Positions 36,647 through 46,439 are shown, counted from the stretch's first letter. The stretch is 64,000 nucleotides of DNA from Azospirillaceae bacterium (GCA_028283825.1 JAPWJW010000003.1:2542501-2606500); one strand, 5' to 3'. The notes: generated by a model from the letters alone, not told the origin. Translations and numbers: made by a program.

Positions 36647-38308
36647 TCAGACGGGCGGGTGCGGCCAATGGTCGGCCGGGTCCCAGAAGGGCTCGGCGTC
36701 CAGGAAGTCCACCACCGCCTGGCACAGCGTCTCCTCCCCCGCGATCATCAGGGCGGCGTGCCAGCCCAGCACCAGGCCGGCGCCCATCTCCCATGCTTCA
36801 TGCCCGGCCCAGCGCGTGGGGGCCAGGTCGGCGCGCAGGTCGCGGATCAGCCCGTCCATGGTGGCGACGTCGTTCAGGTGGCCCAGCGCGTCCTGAAGCG
36901 TGGACAGGCGGTCCAGATAGCGGCGCACGCCCTTCTGGCCGTACAGGCCCCGGAAGAAATCGACGGCGTAGCGCAGCTTTTTCAGGGCGATGCGCACGCC
37001 ATGCCGGGCGGGCGCGTCCAGCCGGGCGAAATGGCGGCCACGCTTGGCGGCACGGTGGCGGTGGCGGGTGAGCACGGCGTCGGCGAAGGGCAGCAGCGGT
37101 TGCGCCAGCCAGGCCAGCCGCTCCGCCGGGGCCTCGTCGCGCCAGCAGCGCCCATCCACCCAGCGCCCCAGGGTCAGCAGCAGTTCGGTGTAACCGGGGC
37201 CGGAGACGGCGGCGCGCGCGGCGGCATGCCCGCGGGCACGGGCACCCTGGGCGGCGGCGGCCAGGTCGGCCAGGCTTTCCTGTTCCGGCAGGGCCTGGGC
37301 CGCCGGTGCCAGCAATTCCTCCAGGAACACATCCCAGGCGCGGGCGGGGCCCACGCTGTCGGCCAGGCCCTTCAGCGCCGCCTTCAGGCTGTCGCCCTGC
37401 GCCGGGGGCAGGATGGCGCGGAACAGGCTGAGGGCGGAGCGCAGGCGCCGCACCGCCACCCGCATCTGGTGCACGCCCACCGCGTCGCCGGCCAGTACGG
37501 CGGCCTCGTTCGCCGCCATGTGTTGCAGGCAGGCGCGGGCCACGCTGACCAGCGCGCCTTCGACCGTGTCCTCGGGTTTCAGCTCAAGCGGTGCCGCCTT
37601 GACGGCCTGGGGCGCTTGGGGAACGCCGTCGGCCAGGGCATAGCCGCGGTCCGCCTTGGTGCGCAGTTCCACACGCAGGGGGGACACGCGGTGCAGGGCC
37701 AGCGCCAGGTCGTACAGCACCCGCCGGTCCTGGCCGATGATCAGTTCCAGTTCCAGTTCGGCGATGGCTTCTTCCCGGCCGTCGGCGGTGCGGGTGACGC
37801 CCTGGTCGATCGCCACCTCCACCACCATGCCGGCACTCACCGGCACGGCGCGGGTCCAGCGCTTGACCTCATTGCTGAAGACGGGGGCCAGGCTGCGCAG
37901 ATCGACGCCGTCCAGCAAGGCCAGGGCGCCCGCATCGGTGAAGGCCTGGGGCACCAGATGGCCGTCGGGCGCCGGTATCTCCCACTCCGACCGGGCCAGC
38001 GCCATGCCGCGCGCCGCCGCCGGGCCTTTCAGGGTTTGCAGCACCTTCGCCCCCTTGTGGCGCAGGCGCAGGCTGACGCCCCGGGCGCGCAAGGCCCCGT
38101 CCGGCGTATCGAAATAGGTGTTCAGCAGCGTCGTGGTGACGGCGCGGGCGCCCGCCAGCAGCGGGGCCGCCTTCAGCCGGGCCAGGCCATCCGGCGAGGC
38201 CGTCAGCTTCAGCTCGATCTCCTGCGGCGGATGCGGCTGTTCGGGCACGGTCGTCCCGTCCGCTGGCGGGGCGGCGGGGGCGATGGGCAGCGACGGGGAT
38301 TCAGGCAT
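36647..38308 (-). CDS. CYTH and CHAD domain protein
   Basis: The 553-residue protein begins with a Pro-rich leader. Next comes a CYTH domain (EIELKLTASPDGLARLKAAPLL, with the ExExK signature, up to about residue 235). The C-terminal CHAD domain follows, rich in conserved histidines and basic helices (GVHQMRVAVRRLRSALSLFRA and later HGVRIALKKLRYAVDFFRGLYG). CYTH domains of this type hydrolyse inorganic triphosphate; CHAD domains bind polyphosphate. A role in triphosphate/polyphosphate handling follows from the family. ATG 38308 (MPESPSLP) is preferred over 38389. The protein is transcribed toward the ParA gene. Confidence 0.9.
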   Translation of the reverse strand: MPESPSLPIAPAAPPADGTTVPEQPHPPQEIELKLTASPDGLARLKAAPLLAGARAVTTTLLNTYFDTPDGALRARGVSLRLRHKGAKVLQTLKGPAAARGMALARSEWEIPAPDGHLVPQAFTDAGALALLDGVDLRSLAPVFSNEVKRWTRAVPVSAGMVVEVAIDQGVTRTADGREEAIAELELELIIGQDRRVLYDLALALHRVSPLRVELRTKADRGYALADGVPQAPQAVKAAPLELKPEDTVEGALVSVARACLQHMAANEAAVLAGDAVGVHQMRVAVRRLRSALSLFRAILPPAQGDSLKAALKGLADSVGPARAWDVFLEELLAPAAQALPEQESLADLAAAAQGARARGHAAARAAVSGPGYTELLLTLGRWVDGRCWRDEAPAERLAWLAQPLLPFADAVLTRHRHRAAKRGRHFARLDAPARHGVRIALKKLRYAVDFFRGLYGQKGVRRYLDRLSTLQDALGHLNDVATMDGLIRDLRADLAPTRWAGHEAWEMGAGLVLGWHAALMIAGEETLCQAVVDFLDAEPFWDPADHWPHPPV

Positions 38309-38433
38309 GAGGTCGGGGTGTCCGGCTGGCGCGGGGGCGGCGGCCACCCCAAGCCCGTCAACGCTATAGGACGCCCCGGCTGCCGACAATATGGGTAAAG
38401 GTTAAAGACTTTTGACGGGTTGCATGAAGATGC

Positions 38434-38532
38434 CCTCAAGCGGCGGGCGCGGGCATCCGCCCGCTGGCTTCATCCTCGATTTCCAGTCCGCCTTCGGCTC
38501 CCCGTAAATCTCCGGCGCCCGCGGTCGCGGGC
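38434..38532 (-). repeat. Structured repeat, copy 5
   Basis: On the minus strand: hairpin I GCCCGC-GACC-GCGGGC (38517-38532), hairpin II GATTT/AAATC around GGGGAGCCGAAGGCGGACT, hairpin III GCGGGC-GGAT-GCCCGC and TTGAGG. It lies 3' of the YhfC-like gene and upstream of the CYTH-CHAD gene. Confidence 0.83.
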
Positions 38533-38577
38533 TTGTCGCTTCGCTCCGTCTGTCGGCGCCCGGCGCATGAGGGACGG

Positions 38578-39162
38578 CTAAAGCCGACCATGGCGCAGGA
38601 TCAGGATGTTGAAGGCCAGGTGGACGGCCACGGTGCCCAGGAACCACAGGGTGCGGGCGCCGGAATTGCTGGCGCGCACGGCCCACAGTTGGCCGAAGGA
38701 CAGCGCCACGTGCAGCAGGCTGGGGACGGAGCGGGCGATCAGCACGGCGCCCAGCGCCAGCAGCGGCGGCAGGCCCAGGGCCAGGCAGTGCGGATTGCCC
38801 GCCGCACACAACGGCAGCACGCCGCGCGCCAGCGCCCATACCGCGACACCCAGTTCCCAGGCCGCCCACGCGTATCCGGCGCTGATGGCCGCGCGGGTGT
38901 CGCGATGGCTGAGCGACAGCAGCAGATAGCGCCCGGCCTCCTCCACCAGGGCGCCCAGCAGCAGCAGGGCGGTGACGGGCCCCAGGTGCCCACCGGCCAG
39001 GCCCACGGCACCCAGATCGTGGCCGGCCCATTCCTCCATGGCGGTGACGCCGGGCAGGACCAGCAGGCCCGCCGCCAGCACGCGGCCCTCCAGCAGGCCC
39101 CGGCGCACCAGGGCCAAGGTCAGCAGGACCAGCAGCAGCAGGAACAGACCATAATAAATCAC
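38578..39162 (-). CDS. YhfC-like intramembrane protease family protein
   Basis: From GTG 39162 (preceded by a GGGGGTAAC ribosome-binding sequence) the protein has 194 residues and about six membrane helices. [16 protein letters not shown] carries an EExxR motif like that of YhfC/CPBP-type intramembrane proteases. [13 protein letters not shown] and [12 protein letters not shown] provide possible metal or catalytic histidines. The family call rests on this pattern and is moderate; protease activity is not shown. The longer in-frame extension to 39624 is antisense to pgk and rejected. It is divergent from pgk, with 154 bp between starts. Confidence 0.72.
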   Translation of the reverse strand: MIYYGLFLLLLVLLTLALVRRGLLEGRVLAAGLLVLPGVTAMEEWAGHDLGAVGLAGGHLGPVTALLLLGALVEEAGRYLLLSLSHRDTRAAISAGYAWAAWELGVAVWALARGVLPLCAAGNPHCLALGLPPLLALGAVLIARSVPSLLHVALSFGQLWAVRASNSGARTLWFLGTVAVHLAFNILILRHGRL

Positions 39163-39316
39163 AGCGTTACCCCCATCGGCGGCGCTTGGGCCGCATCGAT
39201 CATCACATGGGTGTAGCGGGGGGCGCTGTCCGGTTGCAACACCGTCCCGCCTATGCTTCCTTGGGCCCGGTCTTTTCGCCTTCCACCAAGCAATCCAAGG
39301 GCCGGGAACCAACACC

Positions 39317-40513
39317 ATGACCTTCAAGACCCTAGACGACATCGCAGCATCCAGCCGCACCGTGCTGGTCCGCGCCGACCTCAACGTCCCGGTGCAGGAT
39401 GGGCAGGTGTCCGACACCACCCGCCTGGACCGCCTGGTGCCCACGCTGAAGGAACTGGCGGCCAAGGGCGCCAAGGTGGTGGTGCTGTCGCACTTCGGCC
39501 GTCCCAAGAACGGCCCGGACGAGAAGAACTCCCTGCGCCAGGTGGTGCCGGCCCTGTCCAAGGCCCTGGGCGCACCGGTGGCCTTCGCCAGCGATTGCAT
39601 CGGCAAGCCGGCGCAGGACGCCATCCGCGTCCTGGAAAAGGGTCAGGTGCTGGTGCTGGAAAACCTGCGCTTCCACGCCGGTGAGGAAAAGAACGACCCC
39701 GCCTTCGCCGCCGAACTGGCCAAGCTGGGCGACCTCTACGTCAACGACGCCTTCTCTGCCGCCCACCGTGCCCACGCCTCGACCGAGGCGCTGGCCCGCC
39801 TGCTGCCCGCCGCCGCCGGCCGCCTGATGCAGGCCGAACTGGTGGCCCTGGCCAAGGCGCTGGGCCAGCCGCAGCGCCCGGTGGCCGCCGTGGTCGGTGG
39901 TGCGAAGATCTCCACCAAGCTGGACCTGCTGCTGAACCTGGTGGGCAAGGTCGACATCCTGGCGCTGGGCGGCGGCATGGCCAACACCTTCCTGTTCGCC
40001 CAGGGCGTGGACGTCGGCGCCTCGCTGGCGGAAAAGGACATGGCCGACCAGGCCCGCGCCATCATGGCCCGCGCCGAAGCCGGCGGCTGCCGGATCCTGC
40101 TGCCCAAGGACGGGGCGGTGGCCAAGCAGTTCAAGGCCCACGCCCCGTCGCGCATCGCCGCCCCCGGCGACATCGCGGCGGATGAGATGATCCTGGATGC
40201 CGGCCCCGCCACCGTCGCCTACTATGGCGAGGCCCTGGCCGGCGCCAAGACCGTGGTGTGGAACGGCCCAATGGGCGCCTTCGAGATCGAGCCGTTCGAC
40301 GCCGCCACCAACGCGGTGGCCAGGATCGTGGCCGACCTGACCAAGGCCGGCACGGTGCTGTCGGTCGCCGGCGGCGGCGACACGGTGGCGGCATTGGAGC
40401 ATGCCGGCGTGGCCGACTCGTTCAGCTACATCTCCACCGCCGGCGGTGCCTTCCTGGAATGGCTGGAAGGCAAGGAACTGCCCGGCGTGAAGGCGCTAGA
40501 AGTGGCGGTCTGA
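39317..40513 (+). CDS. pgk: Phosphoglycerate kinase
   Basis: Pgk makes ATP from 1,3-bisphosphoglycerate in glycolysis and works in reverse in gluconeogenesis. The 398-residue protein shows [14 protein letters not shown], the substrate region [23 protein letters not shown], the hinge region [16 protein letters not shown], and the C-terminal nucleotide loop [38 protein letters not shown] is the standard end. No gap or tpi gene is adjacent. A 12-bp stem-loop and repeat copy 6 follow the stop. Confidence 0.98.
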   Translation: MTFKTLDDIAASSRTVLVRADLNVPVQDGQVSDTTRLDRLVPTLKELAAKGAKVVVLSHFGRPKNGPDEKNSLRQVVPALSKALGAPVAFASDCIGKPAQDAIRVLEKGQVLVLENLRFHAGEEKNDPAFAAELAKLGDLYVNDAFSAAHRAHASTEALARLLPAAAGRLMQAELVALAKALGQPQRPVAAVVGGAKISTKLDLLLNLVGKVDILALGGGMANTFLFAQGVDVGASLAEKDMADQARAIMARAEAGGCRILLPKDGAVAKQFKAHAPSRIAAPGDIAADEMILDAGPATVAYYGEALAGAKTVVWNGPMGAFEIEPFDAATNAVARIVADLTKAGTVLSVAGGGDTVAALEHAGVADSFSYISTAGGAFLEWLEGKELPGVKALEVAV

Positions 40514-40528
40514 TTACATGAGGACCAG

Positions 40529-40656
40529 CAGCGGCATGGGGCAACCCGTGCCGCTGTAGGGCCCGACCGGGCCCGCCGGAACTTTTCGGGGAGCGTCAGC
40601 GGACTGAAAAGTGAGGATAGCCCAAGCCGCCGGATGGCGGCGCCCGGCGCTTGAGG
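40529..40656 (+). repeat. Structured repeat, copy 6, with extra 5' hairpin
   Basis: An extra hairpin CAGCGGCATGGG/CCCGTGCCGCTG (40529-40556) is followed by TAGG, as in copy 4. Hairpin I is then GGGCCC-GACC-GGGCCC (40559-40574), hairpin II CTTTTC/GAAAAG, hairpin III GCCGCC-GGAT-GGCGGC, then TTGAGG. It lies between the convergent ends of pgk and rnhA. Confidence 0.84.
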
Positions 40657-40666
40657 GCGAACGAAA

Positions 40667-41128
40667 CTACTTCCGCGCCTCTGCGAGGCCCTCGCGGGCC
40701 AGCTGGTCGGCGCGTTCGTTCTCGGGGTGGCCGTTGTGGCCGCGCACCCAGTGGAACACCACCTCGTGCCGGTCGGCCTGGTCGGACAGACGCTGCCACA
40801 GATCCACGTTCTTCACCGGCTTCTTGTCGGCGGTCAGCCAGCCCCGGGCGCGCCAGCCGTGGATCCATTTGGTGATGCCGTCGCGCAGGTACTGGCTGTC
40901 GGTGTGCAGATCCACCCTGACCGGCCGCTTCAGGTTTTCCAGCGCGCGGATGGCGGCCATCAATTCCATGCGGTTGTTGGTGGTGTCGGGCTCCCCGCCC
41001 TTCATTTCCTTTTCCGTGCCGTTCCAGCGCAGGATGGCGCCCCAGCCGCCGGGGCCGGGGTTGCCGCTGCAAGCACCGTCGGTGAAGATCTCGACGCGCG
41101 AACTGGCGGGCTTGGCGACGTCGCTCAC
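40667..41128 (-). CDS. rnhA: Ribonuclease HI
   Basis: RNase HI cuts RNA in RNA-DNA hybrids. The 153-residue protein shows the four acidic catalytic positions in [20 protein letters not shown] (Asp17), [28 protein letters not shown] and [11 protein letters not shown], and the active-site His in [13 protein letters not shown]-like context ([12 protein letters not shown]). GTG 41128 overlaps the thrB stop as GTGA, showing coupled translation. The thrB-rnhA pair downstream of ispH is common in alphaproteobacteria. Confidence 0.97.
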   Translation of the reverse strand: MSDVAKPASSRVEIFTDGACSGNPGPGGWGAILRWNGTEKEMKGGEPDTTNNRMELMAAIRALENLKRPVRVDLHTDSQYLRDGITKWIHGWRARGWLTADKKPVKNVDLWQRLSDQADRHEVVFHWVRGHNGHPENERADQLAREGLAEARK

Positions 41129-42144
41129 GGATGGGTTTCCTGTGCGGGGGTGGAACAGAGGTCGGATGGGGACAGGCCGTAGTCGGCCAGGCTGCGGGCC
41201 TGCTGATGGAAGCGCAGCTTGTGCAAATATTCCAGCGGGTCCTTGCGTTTCACCATGGCGCCGGCCGGCGTGTTGACCCAGTCATACAGCCGTGTCAGCA
41301 GGAAACGCAGGGCGCTGCCGCGCGCCAGCAGGGGCAGGGCCGCCGCTTCCGCTTCCGTCAGCGGCCGCACCCGGGCGTAGCTGGTCAGCAGCAGGCGCGA
41401 CTTGGTGACGTTGAAGGCGCCGTCGGGCTCGAAGCACCAGGCGTTCAGGCAGATGGCCAGGTCGTAGGCCAGCATGTCGGTGCAGGCGAAATAGAAGTCG
41501 ATCAGGCCAGACAGGGCGCCGTCGCGGAAGAAGACGTTATCCGGGAACAGGTCGGCATGGATGATGCCCTGGGGCAGGGCGGGGCGGCCGTCGCGGCCGG
41601 GCCACAGCGCCGACAAGGCCGCCAGCTCATCCGCCAGCACGGCCTTCAGCCCCGGCTTCACGCCGTCGGCGCCGTCGCGCGTGGCCTCCACCAGGGTGCG
41701 CCAGCCGTCCAGCGACAGGGTGTTGGGGCGGGGCACGTCATAATCAGCACCGGCCAGGTGCAGGCGCGCCAGGGCGGTGCCGAGGCCGGCGCAATGCTCC
41801 GGCAGGATGCGGCGCGGCCACATGCCGGTCAGGAAGGTGACGATGACCGCCGGCCGGCCAGCCAGGGTGCGCAGCGCCTCGCCATCGCGGCCCGGCACCG
41901 GCTGGGGGCAGACGATGCCGCCCGCCGCCAGGTGGCGCATCAGGCCCAGGAAAAAGGGCAGGTCCGCCGGGTTCACCCGCTTTTCATACAGGGTCAGGAT
42001 ATAGGGGCCCTGGGTCGTCACCAGCAGGTAGTTGGAATTCTCCACCCCTTCGGCGATGCCCTTGCACGAGATCACCGCGCCGATCGCGTAATCGGCGACG
42101 AACGCGTGCAAATCCTCATCGGTGACTTCGGTATAGACGGCCAT
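41125..42144 (-). CDS. thrB: Homoserine kinase, aminoglycoside-phosphotransferase-fold type
   Basis: ThrB phosphorylates homoserine, giving the substrate of ThrC, whose gene lies at 18.8 kb. The 339-residue protein belongs to the APH-fold ThrB group of alphaproteobacteria, not the GHMP type of E. coli. Marks are [43 protein letters not shown], and the catalytic loop [14 protein letters not shown] with the later [22 protein letters not shown] 42144 is the family start; the upstream extension to 42180 is rejected. Confidence 0.95.
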   Translation of the reverse strand: MAVYTEVTDEDLHAFVADYAIGAVISCKGIAEGVENSNYLLVTTQGPYILTLYEKRVNPADLPFFLGLMRHLAAGGIVCPQPVPGRDGEALRTLAGRPAVIVTFLTGMWPRRILPEHCAGLGTALARLHLAGADYDVPRPNTLSLDGWRTLVEATRDGADGVKPGLKAVLADELAALSALWPGRDGRPALPQGIIHADLFPDNVFFRDGALSGLIDFYFACTDMLAYDLAICLNAWCFEPDGAFNVTKSRLLLTSYARVRPLTEAEAAALPLLARGSALRFLLTRLYDWVNTPAGAMVKRKDPLEYLHKLRFHQQARSLADYGLSPSDLCSTPAQETHP

Positions 42145-42351
42145 GCCCTGCGAGGTAGCGGGAAATCCGGCGCGGGTCAATGGCTGGCCGGCTGGGCGAT
42201 GCCCGCTTTTTTCGAACCGCCGTCGTACGTCCGATGTCGCGTGGTGTGTTTCGCCACTTAATCGCTAAAACGCCCATGGCAATTGCCCGTCGCGACGAGC
42301 ATCAGAAATCTTAATAAGGAAAATCAATGCGTTAGTGCGGGCGTCGGAAAC

Positions 42352-42367
42352 TGGCACGGCGGTTGCT
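42352..42367 (+). promoter_or_regulatory. Sigma-54 (-24/-12) promoter of the psp operon
   Basis: TGGCACGGCGGTTGCT at 42353-42367 carries both the -24 (TGGCACG) and -12 (TTGCT) elements with the required spacing. Transcription should start near 42378 and read into the small membrane protein, pspA and pspC. Psp operons are driven by sigma-54 with the activator PspF in enterics; no pspF gene is in this window. Confidence 0.88.
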
Positions 42368-42441
42368 TTTAAGGGGACATGGCCGACACCGCCACCGGCG
42401 ACCGGCCCCCGAGACAAACGACTTTCCTGACGGAGATTGAA

Positions 42442-42588
42442 ATGACCGACATGACCATGAGCACCGGCCGCAGCTTCAACGCCGCCCAGGCCGGCTTTTC
42501 GCCCAAGGGCCTGATGCCCAACCTGCGCGACCTGCCGGTGCTGCTGGCCGCCGCACTGTTCGCCGTCGCCATCGTCAGCCTGTTCTAA
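42442..42588 (+). CDS. Small membrane protein at the head of the psp operon
   Basis: From ATG 42442, preceded by a GGAG at about 8 nt, this encodes 48 residues. A polar N-terminal half (MTMSTGRSFNAAQAGFSPKG) is followed by a single C-terminal membrane helix (LPVLLAAALFAVAIVSLF). An earlier in-frame ATG at 42379 sits at the predicted transcription start and can be excluded. It lies 51 bp before pspA. The position is like that of small Psp partners (PspB/PspD) but the sequence is not theirs. A role as a membrane partner of PspA is inferred. Confidence 0.75.
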   Translation: MTDMTMSTGRSFNAAQAGFSPKGLMPNLRDLPVLLAAALFAVAIVSLF

Positions 42589-42639
42589 GCATCGCCTGTT
42601 CACACCGCCTTCGCGCCACCGCCTTTAAGGACGCCTGCC

Positions 42640-43311
42640 ATGGGACTGTTTTCCCGCCTCGGCGACATCATCGATGCCAACCTGAACGCCATGCTGGATC
42701 GTGCCGAGGATCCGGAACGGCTGATCGGCCTGGTCATCCAGGAGATGGAGGACACGCTGGTCGAGGTGCGCGCCGAAGCCGTGCGGTCCATGGCGCGGCG
42801 CAAGGAGCTGGAGGCCCGCTACCGTGACGTGGAGTTCGAGTTGCTGGAGTGGGACCGCAAGGCCGAGCTGGCGGTGACCAAGGGCCGCGAGGATCTGGCC
42901 CGGGGCGCCCTGGTGGCCAAGGCCCGCCTGGCCGATGCCGCCGATCCCATCCGCCGCGAAATCCAGGCCATCACCGACCTGCTGGCCAAGGGCGCCGACG
43001 ATGTCGGCCGGCTGGAGGCCAAGCTGGCCGACGCGCGGACCCGCCAGGGCACCCTGCTGGCCCGTCATCGCAGCGCCACCAATCGCCTGCGCCTGCGCAG
43101 CCAGATCCACGACACCCGCCTGGATGAGGCGCTGTCCCACTACGGCAGCCTGCAGCGCGACATCGACATGCTGGAAAGCGAGGCCGAGGCCCTGGAACTG
43201 GGCCGGCAGCCGCGCGGCCTGGCCGCCGAGATCGATGCCCTGGCCGACGACAAGGTGACGGCGGAACTGGAAGCGCTGAAGGCCCGCGTGGCCGGCCGCA
43301 ACCCAGTCTGA
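42640..43311 (+). CDS. pspA: Phage shock protein A
   Basis: PspA (223 residues) is a membrane-stabilising ESCRT-III-like protein that polymerises on damaged inner membrane and, in enterics, inhibits PspF. The N-terminal amphipathic helix is MGLFSRLGDIIDANLNAMLD, followed by EDPERLIGLVIQEMEDTLVEVRAEA. The rest is an almost continuous coiled coil with the usual ARTRQGTLLARHRSATNRLR stretch. It is the second gene of the sigma-54-driven unit and is followed by pspC. Confidence 0.95.
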   Translation: MGLFSRLGDIIDANLNAMLDRAEDPERLIGLVIQEMEDTLVEVRAEAVRSMARRKELEARYRDVEFELLEWDRKAELAVTKGREDLARGALVAKARLADAADPIRREIQAITDLLAKGADDVGRLEAKLADARTRQGTLLARHRSATNRLRLRSQIHDTRLDEALSHYGSLQRDIDMLESEAEALELGRQPRGLAAEIDALADDKVTAELEALKARVAGRNPV

Positions 43312-43382
43312 TTTGAGCTTTCGGAACAACGGACCGCGCCCATCTTCGACCTGCGGTCCACCTTTGAACAGTGGAGGGGATC

Positions 43383-43655
43383 ATGAGGAGCTTTGATCGT
43401 ATTTCGGCCACCATGCGCCGCAACAAGCTGACCAAGGACCCGGGTCGCGCCGTCCTGTTCGGCGTCTGCGCCGGCCTGGCCCGCTACGCCGGCCTGCCCG
43501 TCACCCTCGTGCGTGTCCTGACCGTGCTCAGCCTGTTCTTCTTCGCAGGGACCACCCTGCTGGTCTACGCCGCGCTGGCCCTGGTGCTGGACAGCCAGTA
43601 CGCCGACCGCGAGGATGTCTACGTCAGCCGCACGTCCTATCGCTACCGCTGGTAA
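43383..43655 (+). CDS. pspC: PspC domain protein
   Basis: The 90-residue protein begins MRSFDRISATMRRNKLTKD and contains the PspC core AVLFGVCAGLARYAGLPVTLVRVLTVLSLFF followed by a membrane helix and the end DSQYADREDVYVSRTSYRYRW. PspC senses envelope stress and binds PspA at the membrane. ATG 43383 is preferred over the in-frame GTG or ATG at 43371 because GTGGAGGGG lies just upstream. It is the last gene of the psp unit; a 9-bp stem-loop follows. Confidence 0.92.
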   Translation: MRSFDRISATMRRNKLTKDPGRAVLFGVCAGLARYAGLPVTLVRVLTVLSLFFFAGTTLLVYAALALVLDSQYADREDVYVSRTSYRYRW

Positions 43656-43668
43656 GCGGTGCCTGATC

Positions 43669-43691
43669 GGACGGTTCGCGGGGAACCGTCC
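43669..43691 (+). terminator. Stem-loop after pspC
   Basis: GGACGGTTC (43669-43677) pairs with GAACCGTCC (43683-43691) around a 5-nt loop. There is no T-run, so it is a weak or Rho-assisted terminator or an mRNA 3'-end protector. Confidence 0.5.
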
Positions 43692-43815
43692 CGGCCGGCC
43701 CCCGACCGCCACCCTGGCGACCCGCGCTCATTTCAGCGCGACGGGCTTGGGGCAGGCGGCGGGGGCCGGCATCCTCGGGTGGGGCCGGCAGGTCGGTCTG
43801 GCCGACCCGCCGGTG

Positions 43816-44484
43816 TCAGGCGGCAGTGGCGCGATGCAGTTCGAGGATGGTGGCCAGCCCGGTCGTCCGGATGGTCAGGTCGTTCGTCCGTGGTTCCGGA
43901 CGAAGGTAGGCGAGCCCGAAGCCGCCCCATACCTCATACTTGCCAGGGGCGCCGCCCGCGACCATCTGGCCGGGCACGAAGTCCAGATCCAGGTCGTGGA
44001 CATAGGGGTTCGACGCCCACGGCGCGGACGACATGCCTTGGCGACAGGCCGGATTGCCGCTGTCATGCATCAGGATGACCATCGGTGCCCGCGGCCGGAT
44101 GGTCAAAAGCACCTTAAGGTCGCGCAACACGCCCTCGGTGGAATGGTCGGCGTCCAGCAGGACGAAATCGGGGGTCAGGCCCTGGCCGTCCAGTTCCGCC
44201 AGCATGGATGCCAGCATCGTGTTGGAATCGCCGATGCGGATGTCGACATTGGCCGGCCTGGCAAAGCGTTCAGTGACCTGGGGGTCGATGTCCAGCGCCC
44301 AAACCTGTTCCGCGAACTGAGAAATCAGATTGAGGCTGCCGCCGTAAAAAATTCCGATTTCAAGCGCCACTTTGGGGCGCAACCGGGCCAGCAATCCCGT
44401 TAGCGCCATACGCTCAGACGGCAACATCTGCCAGTTCGTTGTCGGTATGTTCGGATAAAGGAAATGTTCAAAAGCTGCTGTCAT
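43816..44484 (-). CDS. Class I SAM-dependent methyltransferase, CmcI-like
   Basis: This 222-residue protein has motif I VALEIGIFYGGSLNLISQFA, acidic motif II VWALDIDPQVTERFA, and LTPDFVLLDADHSTEGVLRDL, the pattern of the Methyltransf_24/cephalosporin-hydroxylase-like methyltransferases that often modify sugars or small molecules. Substrate is unknown. It is a single gene on the minus strand between the psp operon and ispH; the 200 bp upstream (44485-44684) has no gene. Confidence 0.8.
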   Translation of the reverse strand: MTAAFEHFLYPNIPTTNWQMLPSERMALTGLLARLRPKVALEIGIFYGGSLNLISQFAEQVWALDIDPQVTERFARPANVDIRIGDSNTMLASMLAELDGQGLTPDFVLLDADHSTEGVLRDLKVLLTIRPRAPMVILMHDSGNPACRQGMSSAPWASNPYVHDLDLDFVPGQMVAGGAPGKYEVWGGFGLAYLRPEPRTNDLTIRTTGLATILELHRATAA

Positions 44485-44684
44485 GGCGCAACCTTATGAT
44501 AATCGTCCGATTGAAAGCTATCATAGGTTCTTGGTCTCGCAGAGGGAAAATTGGCCACGAAGGCGGCATTTCCCCTCGCGAAATGGCTCTGGCGGAATGG
44601 AAGATAGTCCGGGTTGGTTGCCAAGCGCTTACATGACGGCGCCGTGTGCCAGGGGCCGATGGCCCGCTGGCGCTTGGCATGCCC

Positions 44685-45635
44685 TTACTCCGCCGCCGCC
44701 AGGCCGCGGGGCAGCTTGAAGGTGATGTTCTCCACCGCCGTCTGCACTTCCTCGATCTGGATGTCGTAGCGCTCGCGGCAGGCCTCGATGACCTCCTGCA
44801 CCAGGATGTCGGGGGCCGAGGCGCCGGCGGTGATGCCCAGGACCTTGACGTTGTCCATCATGGACCAGTCGATCTGGGTGGCGCGCTGCACCAGCATGGA
44901 ATTGGTGCAGCCGTGCTTGGCCGCCACTTCCACCAGGCGCATGGAGTTGGAGCTGTTGGGCGCCCCCAGCACCAGGATGGCGTCCGCCTTCTCGGCGATG
45001 GCCTTCACCGCCGTCTGGCGGTTGGTGGTGGCGTAGCAGATGTCTTCCTTGCGCGGGCCGGCGATGGCGGGGAAACGCGCCTTCAGGGCGGCCACGATCT
45101 GCACCGTGTCGTCCACCGACAGGGTGGTCTGGGTGACGAAGGCCAGGTTCAGGGGATCGCCCACCTCGACCGTGCGCACATCCTCTTCCGATTCCACCAG
45201 GATCACGGCACCCGCCGGCAGTTGGCCCATGGTGCCCACCACCTCCGGATGGCCGGCATGGCCGATCAAGATGATCTGGCGACCGTCGGCGTGATGACGC
45301 TCCGCCTCACGGTGGACCTTGGACACCAGGGGGCAGGTGGCATCGACATACATCAGGTGCCGGTTCTCCGCCTCGGCCGGGACCGACTTGGGCACGCCGT
45401 GGGCGGAGAAGACGACAGGGCGGCCGTCCGGCACCTCGTCCAGTTCTTCCACGAAGATGGCGCCCTTGGCTTCCAGGCCCTGCACGACGTAGCGGTTGTG
45501 CACGATCTCATGCCGGACATAGACGGGCGCGCCATACCGCTGCAACGCCACCTCCACGATCTGGATGGCGCGGTCCACGCCGGCGCAGAAACCGCGCGGC
45601 GAGGCCAGGAGGATATTGAGCGTGGGCTTGGTCAT
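44685..45635 (-). CDS. ispH: 4-hydroxy-3-methylbut-2-enyl diphosphate reductase
   Basis: IspH is the last enzyme of the MEP isoprenoid pathway, using a [4Fe-4S] cluster to form IPP and DMAPP. The three cluster cysteines are in [14 protein letters not shown] (Cys17), [13 protein letters not shown] and [24 protein letters not shown] and the TxN motif region (TTLSVDDT) are also present. The 316-residue length is normal. It feeds ubiA substrate supply. In related genomes ispH usually directly precedes thrB; here about 2.5 kb with the psp operon and a methyltransferase lies between them. Confidence 0.97.
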   Translation of the reverse strand: MTKPTLNILLASPRGFCAGVDRAIQIVEVALQRYGAPVYVRHEIVHNRYVVQGLEAKGAIFVEELDEVPDGRPVVFSAHGVPKSVPAEAENRHLMYVDATCPLVSKVHREAERHHADGRQIILIGHAGHPEVVGTMGQLPAGAVILVESEEDVRTVEVGDPLNLAFVTQTTLSVDDTVQIVAALKARFPAIAGPRKEDICYATTNRQTAVKAIAEKADAILVLGAPNSSNSMRLVEVAAKHGCTNSMLVQRATQIDWSMMDNVKVLGITAGASAPDILVQEVIEACRERYDIQIEEVQTAVENITFKLPRGLAAAE

Positions 45636-45854
45636 GGCGGTCAGGTCTACTCGTTCCGGAAGGGTTCCATGCGGGAACCGTTAAGGCGGTGCATCATAAA
45701 TCGGCTTGTCAGGGGATCACTAGCGCCGATACGGGAGGCCCGCCACCATCATAAACGATGGCGCAGGCGATGACTTGTGCGTGTATGGCGGCTTCTCTAT
45801 TGTCGCGGGGCCCCGACGCCGGCCGGCGTCCAACTCCAGACGAGCCCCGCTTCA

Positions 45855-46439
45855 ATGAACATCCATACGGACGATAATATAGGTTCGCCCACCAGGAAAG
45901 GCACCCGCTCCCGGTTGGCCCTGCTTTTGGGGATGCCTCTCATGCTGTCGTTGGCGGCTTGCGCCAACAAGAACGTGGGCTATCGGCCGGGCTGCCCGAC
46001 CGTGGCCATCGTCCGCGACGCCTCTTCGGTGGGCGTGCCGGGCGCCAACGGCCAGTTGGCCTACACCGCGGTGATGCCCAACATCCAGGGCCGCTGCGAG
46101 TATAGCGAGCAGGGCATTACGATAACCGAGGACCTGCGCGTGGGCGCCAGCACCGGCCCGGCCTTCGCCGGCGGCCCGCTGCCGCTGACCTACTTCGTCG
46201 CGGTGACCGACGCCGACCGCAAGATCCTGACCAAGCAGACCTACAACGTCACGCTGGATGTCAGCAGCGGCAGCGGCGGTTCGGTGGAACGCCTGACGCA
46301 GTTCATCCCGCTCAGTCCCGAGGTGGACGGCCGCTATTACGAGGTGCTGGTGGGCTTCCAGCTGACCCCGGAGCAGATGGAGGCCAACATCCGCCTGAAC
46401 ACCCGGCCGCCGGCGCCGCCGGTGCCGGCGGGCAAGTAA
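45855..46439 (+). CDS. Putative outer-membrane lipoprotein
   Basis: From ATG 45855 the protein has 194 residues. It has a basic n-region (RKGTRSR), a hydrophobic core and the lipobox LSLAAC with Cys36. The mature part (YRPGCPTVAIVRDASSVGVPG, YTAVMPNIQGRCEY, LTYFVAVTDADRKILTKQ) looks like a beta-sandwich, with a Pro-rich tail (RPPAPPVPAGK). I recognise it as a common alphaproteobacterial lipoprotein of unknown role, without a firm family name. A terminator follows. Confidence 0.8.
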   Translation: MNIHTDDNIGSPTRKGTRSRLALLLGMPLMLSLAACANKNVGYRPGCPTVAIVRDASSVGVPGANGQLAYTAVMPNIQGRCEYSEQGITITEDLRVGASTGPAFAGGPLPLTYFVAVTDADRKILTKQTYNVTLDVSSGSGGSVERLTQFIPLSPEVDGRYYEVLVGFQLTPEQMEANIRLNTRPPAPPVPAGK

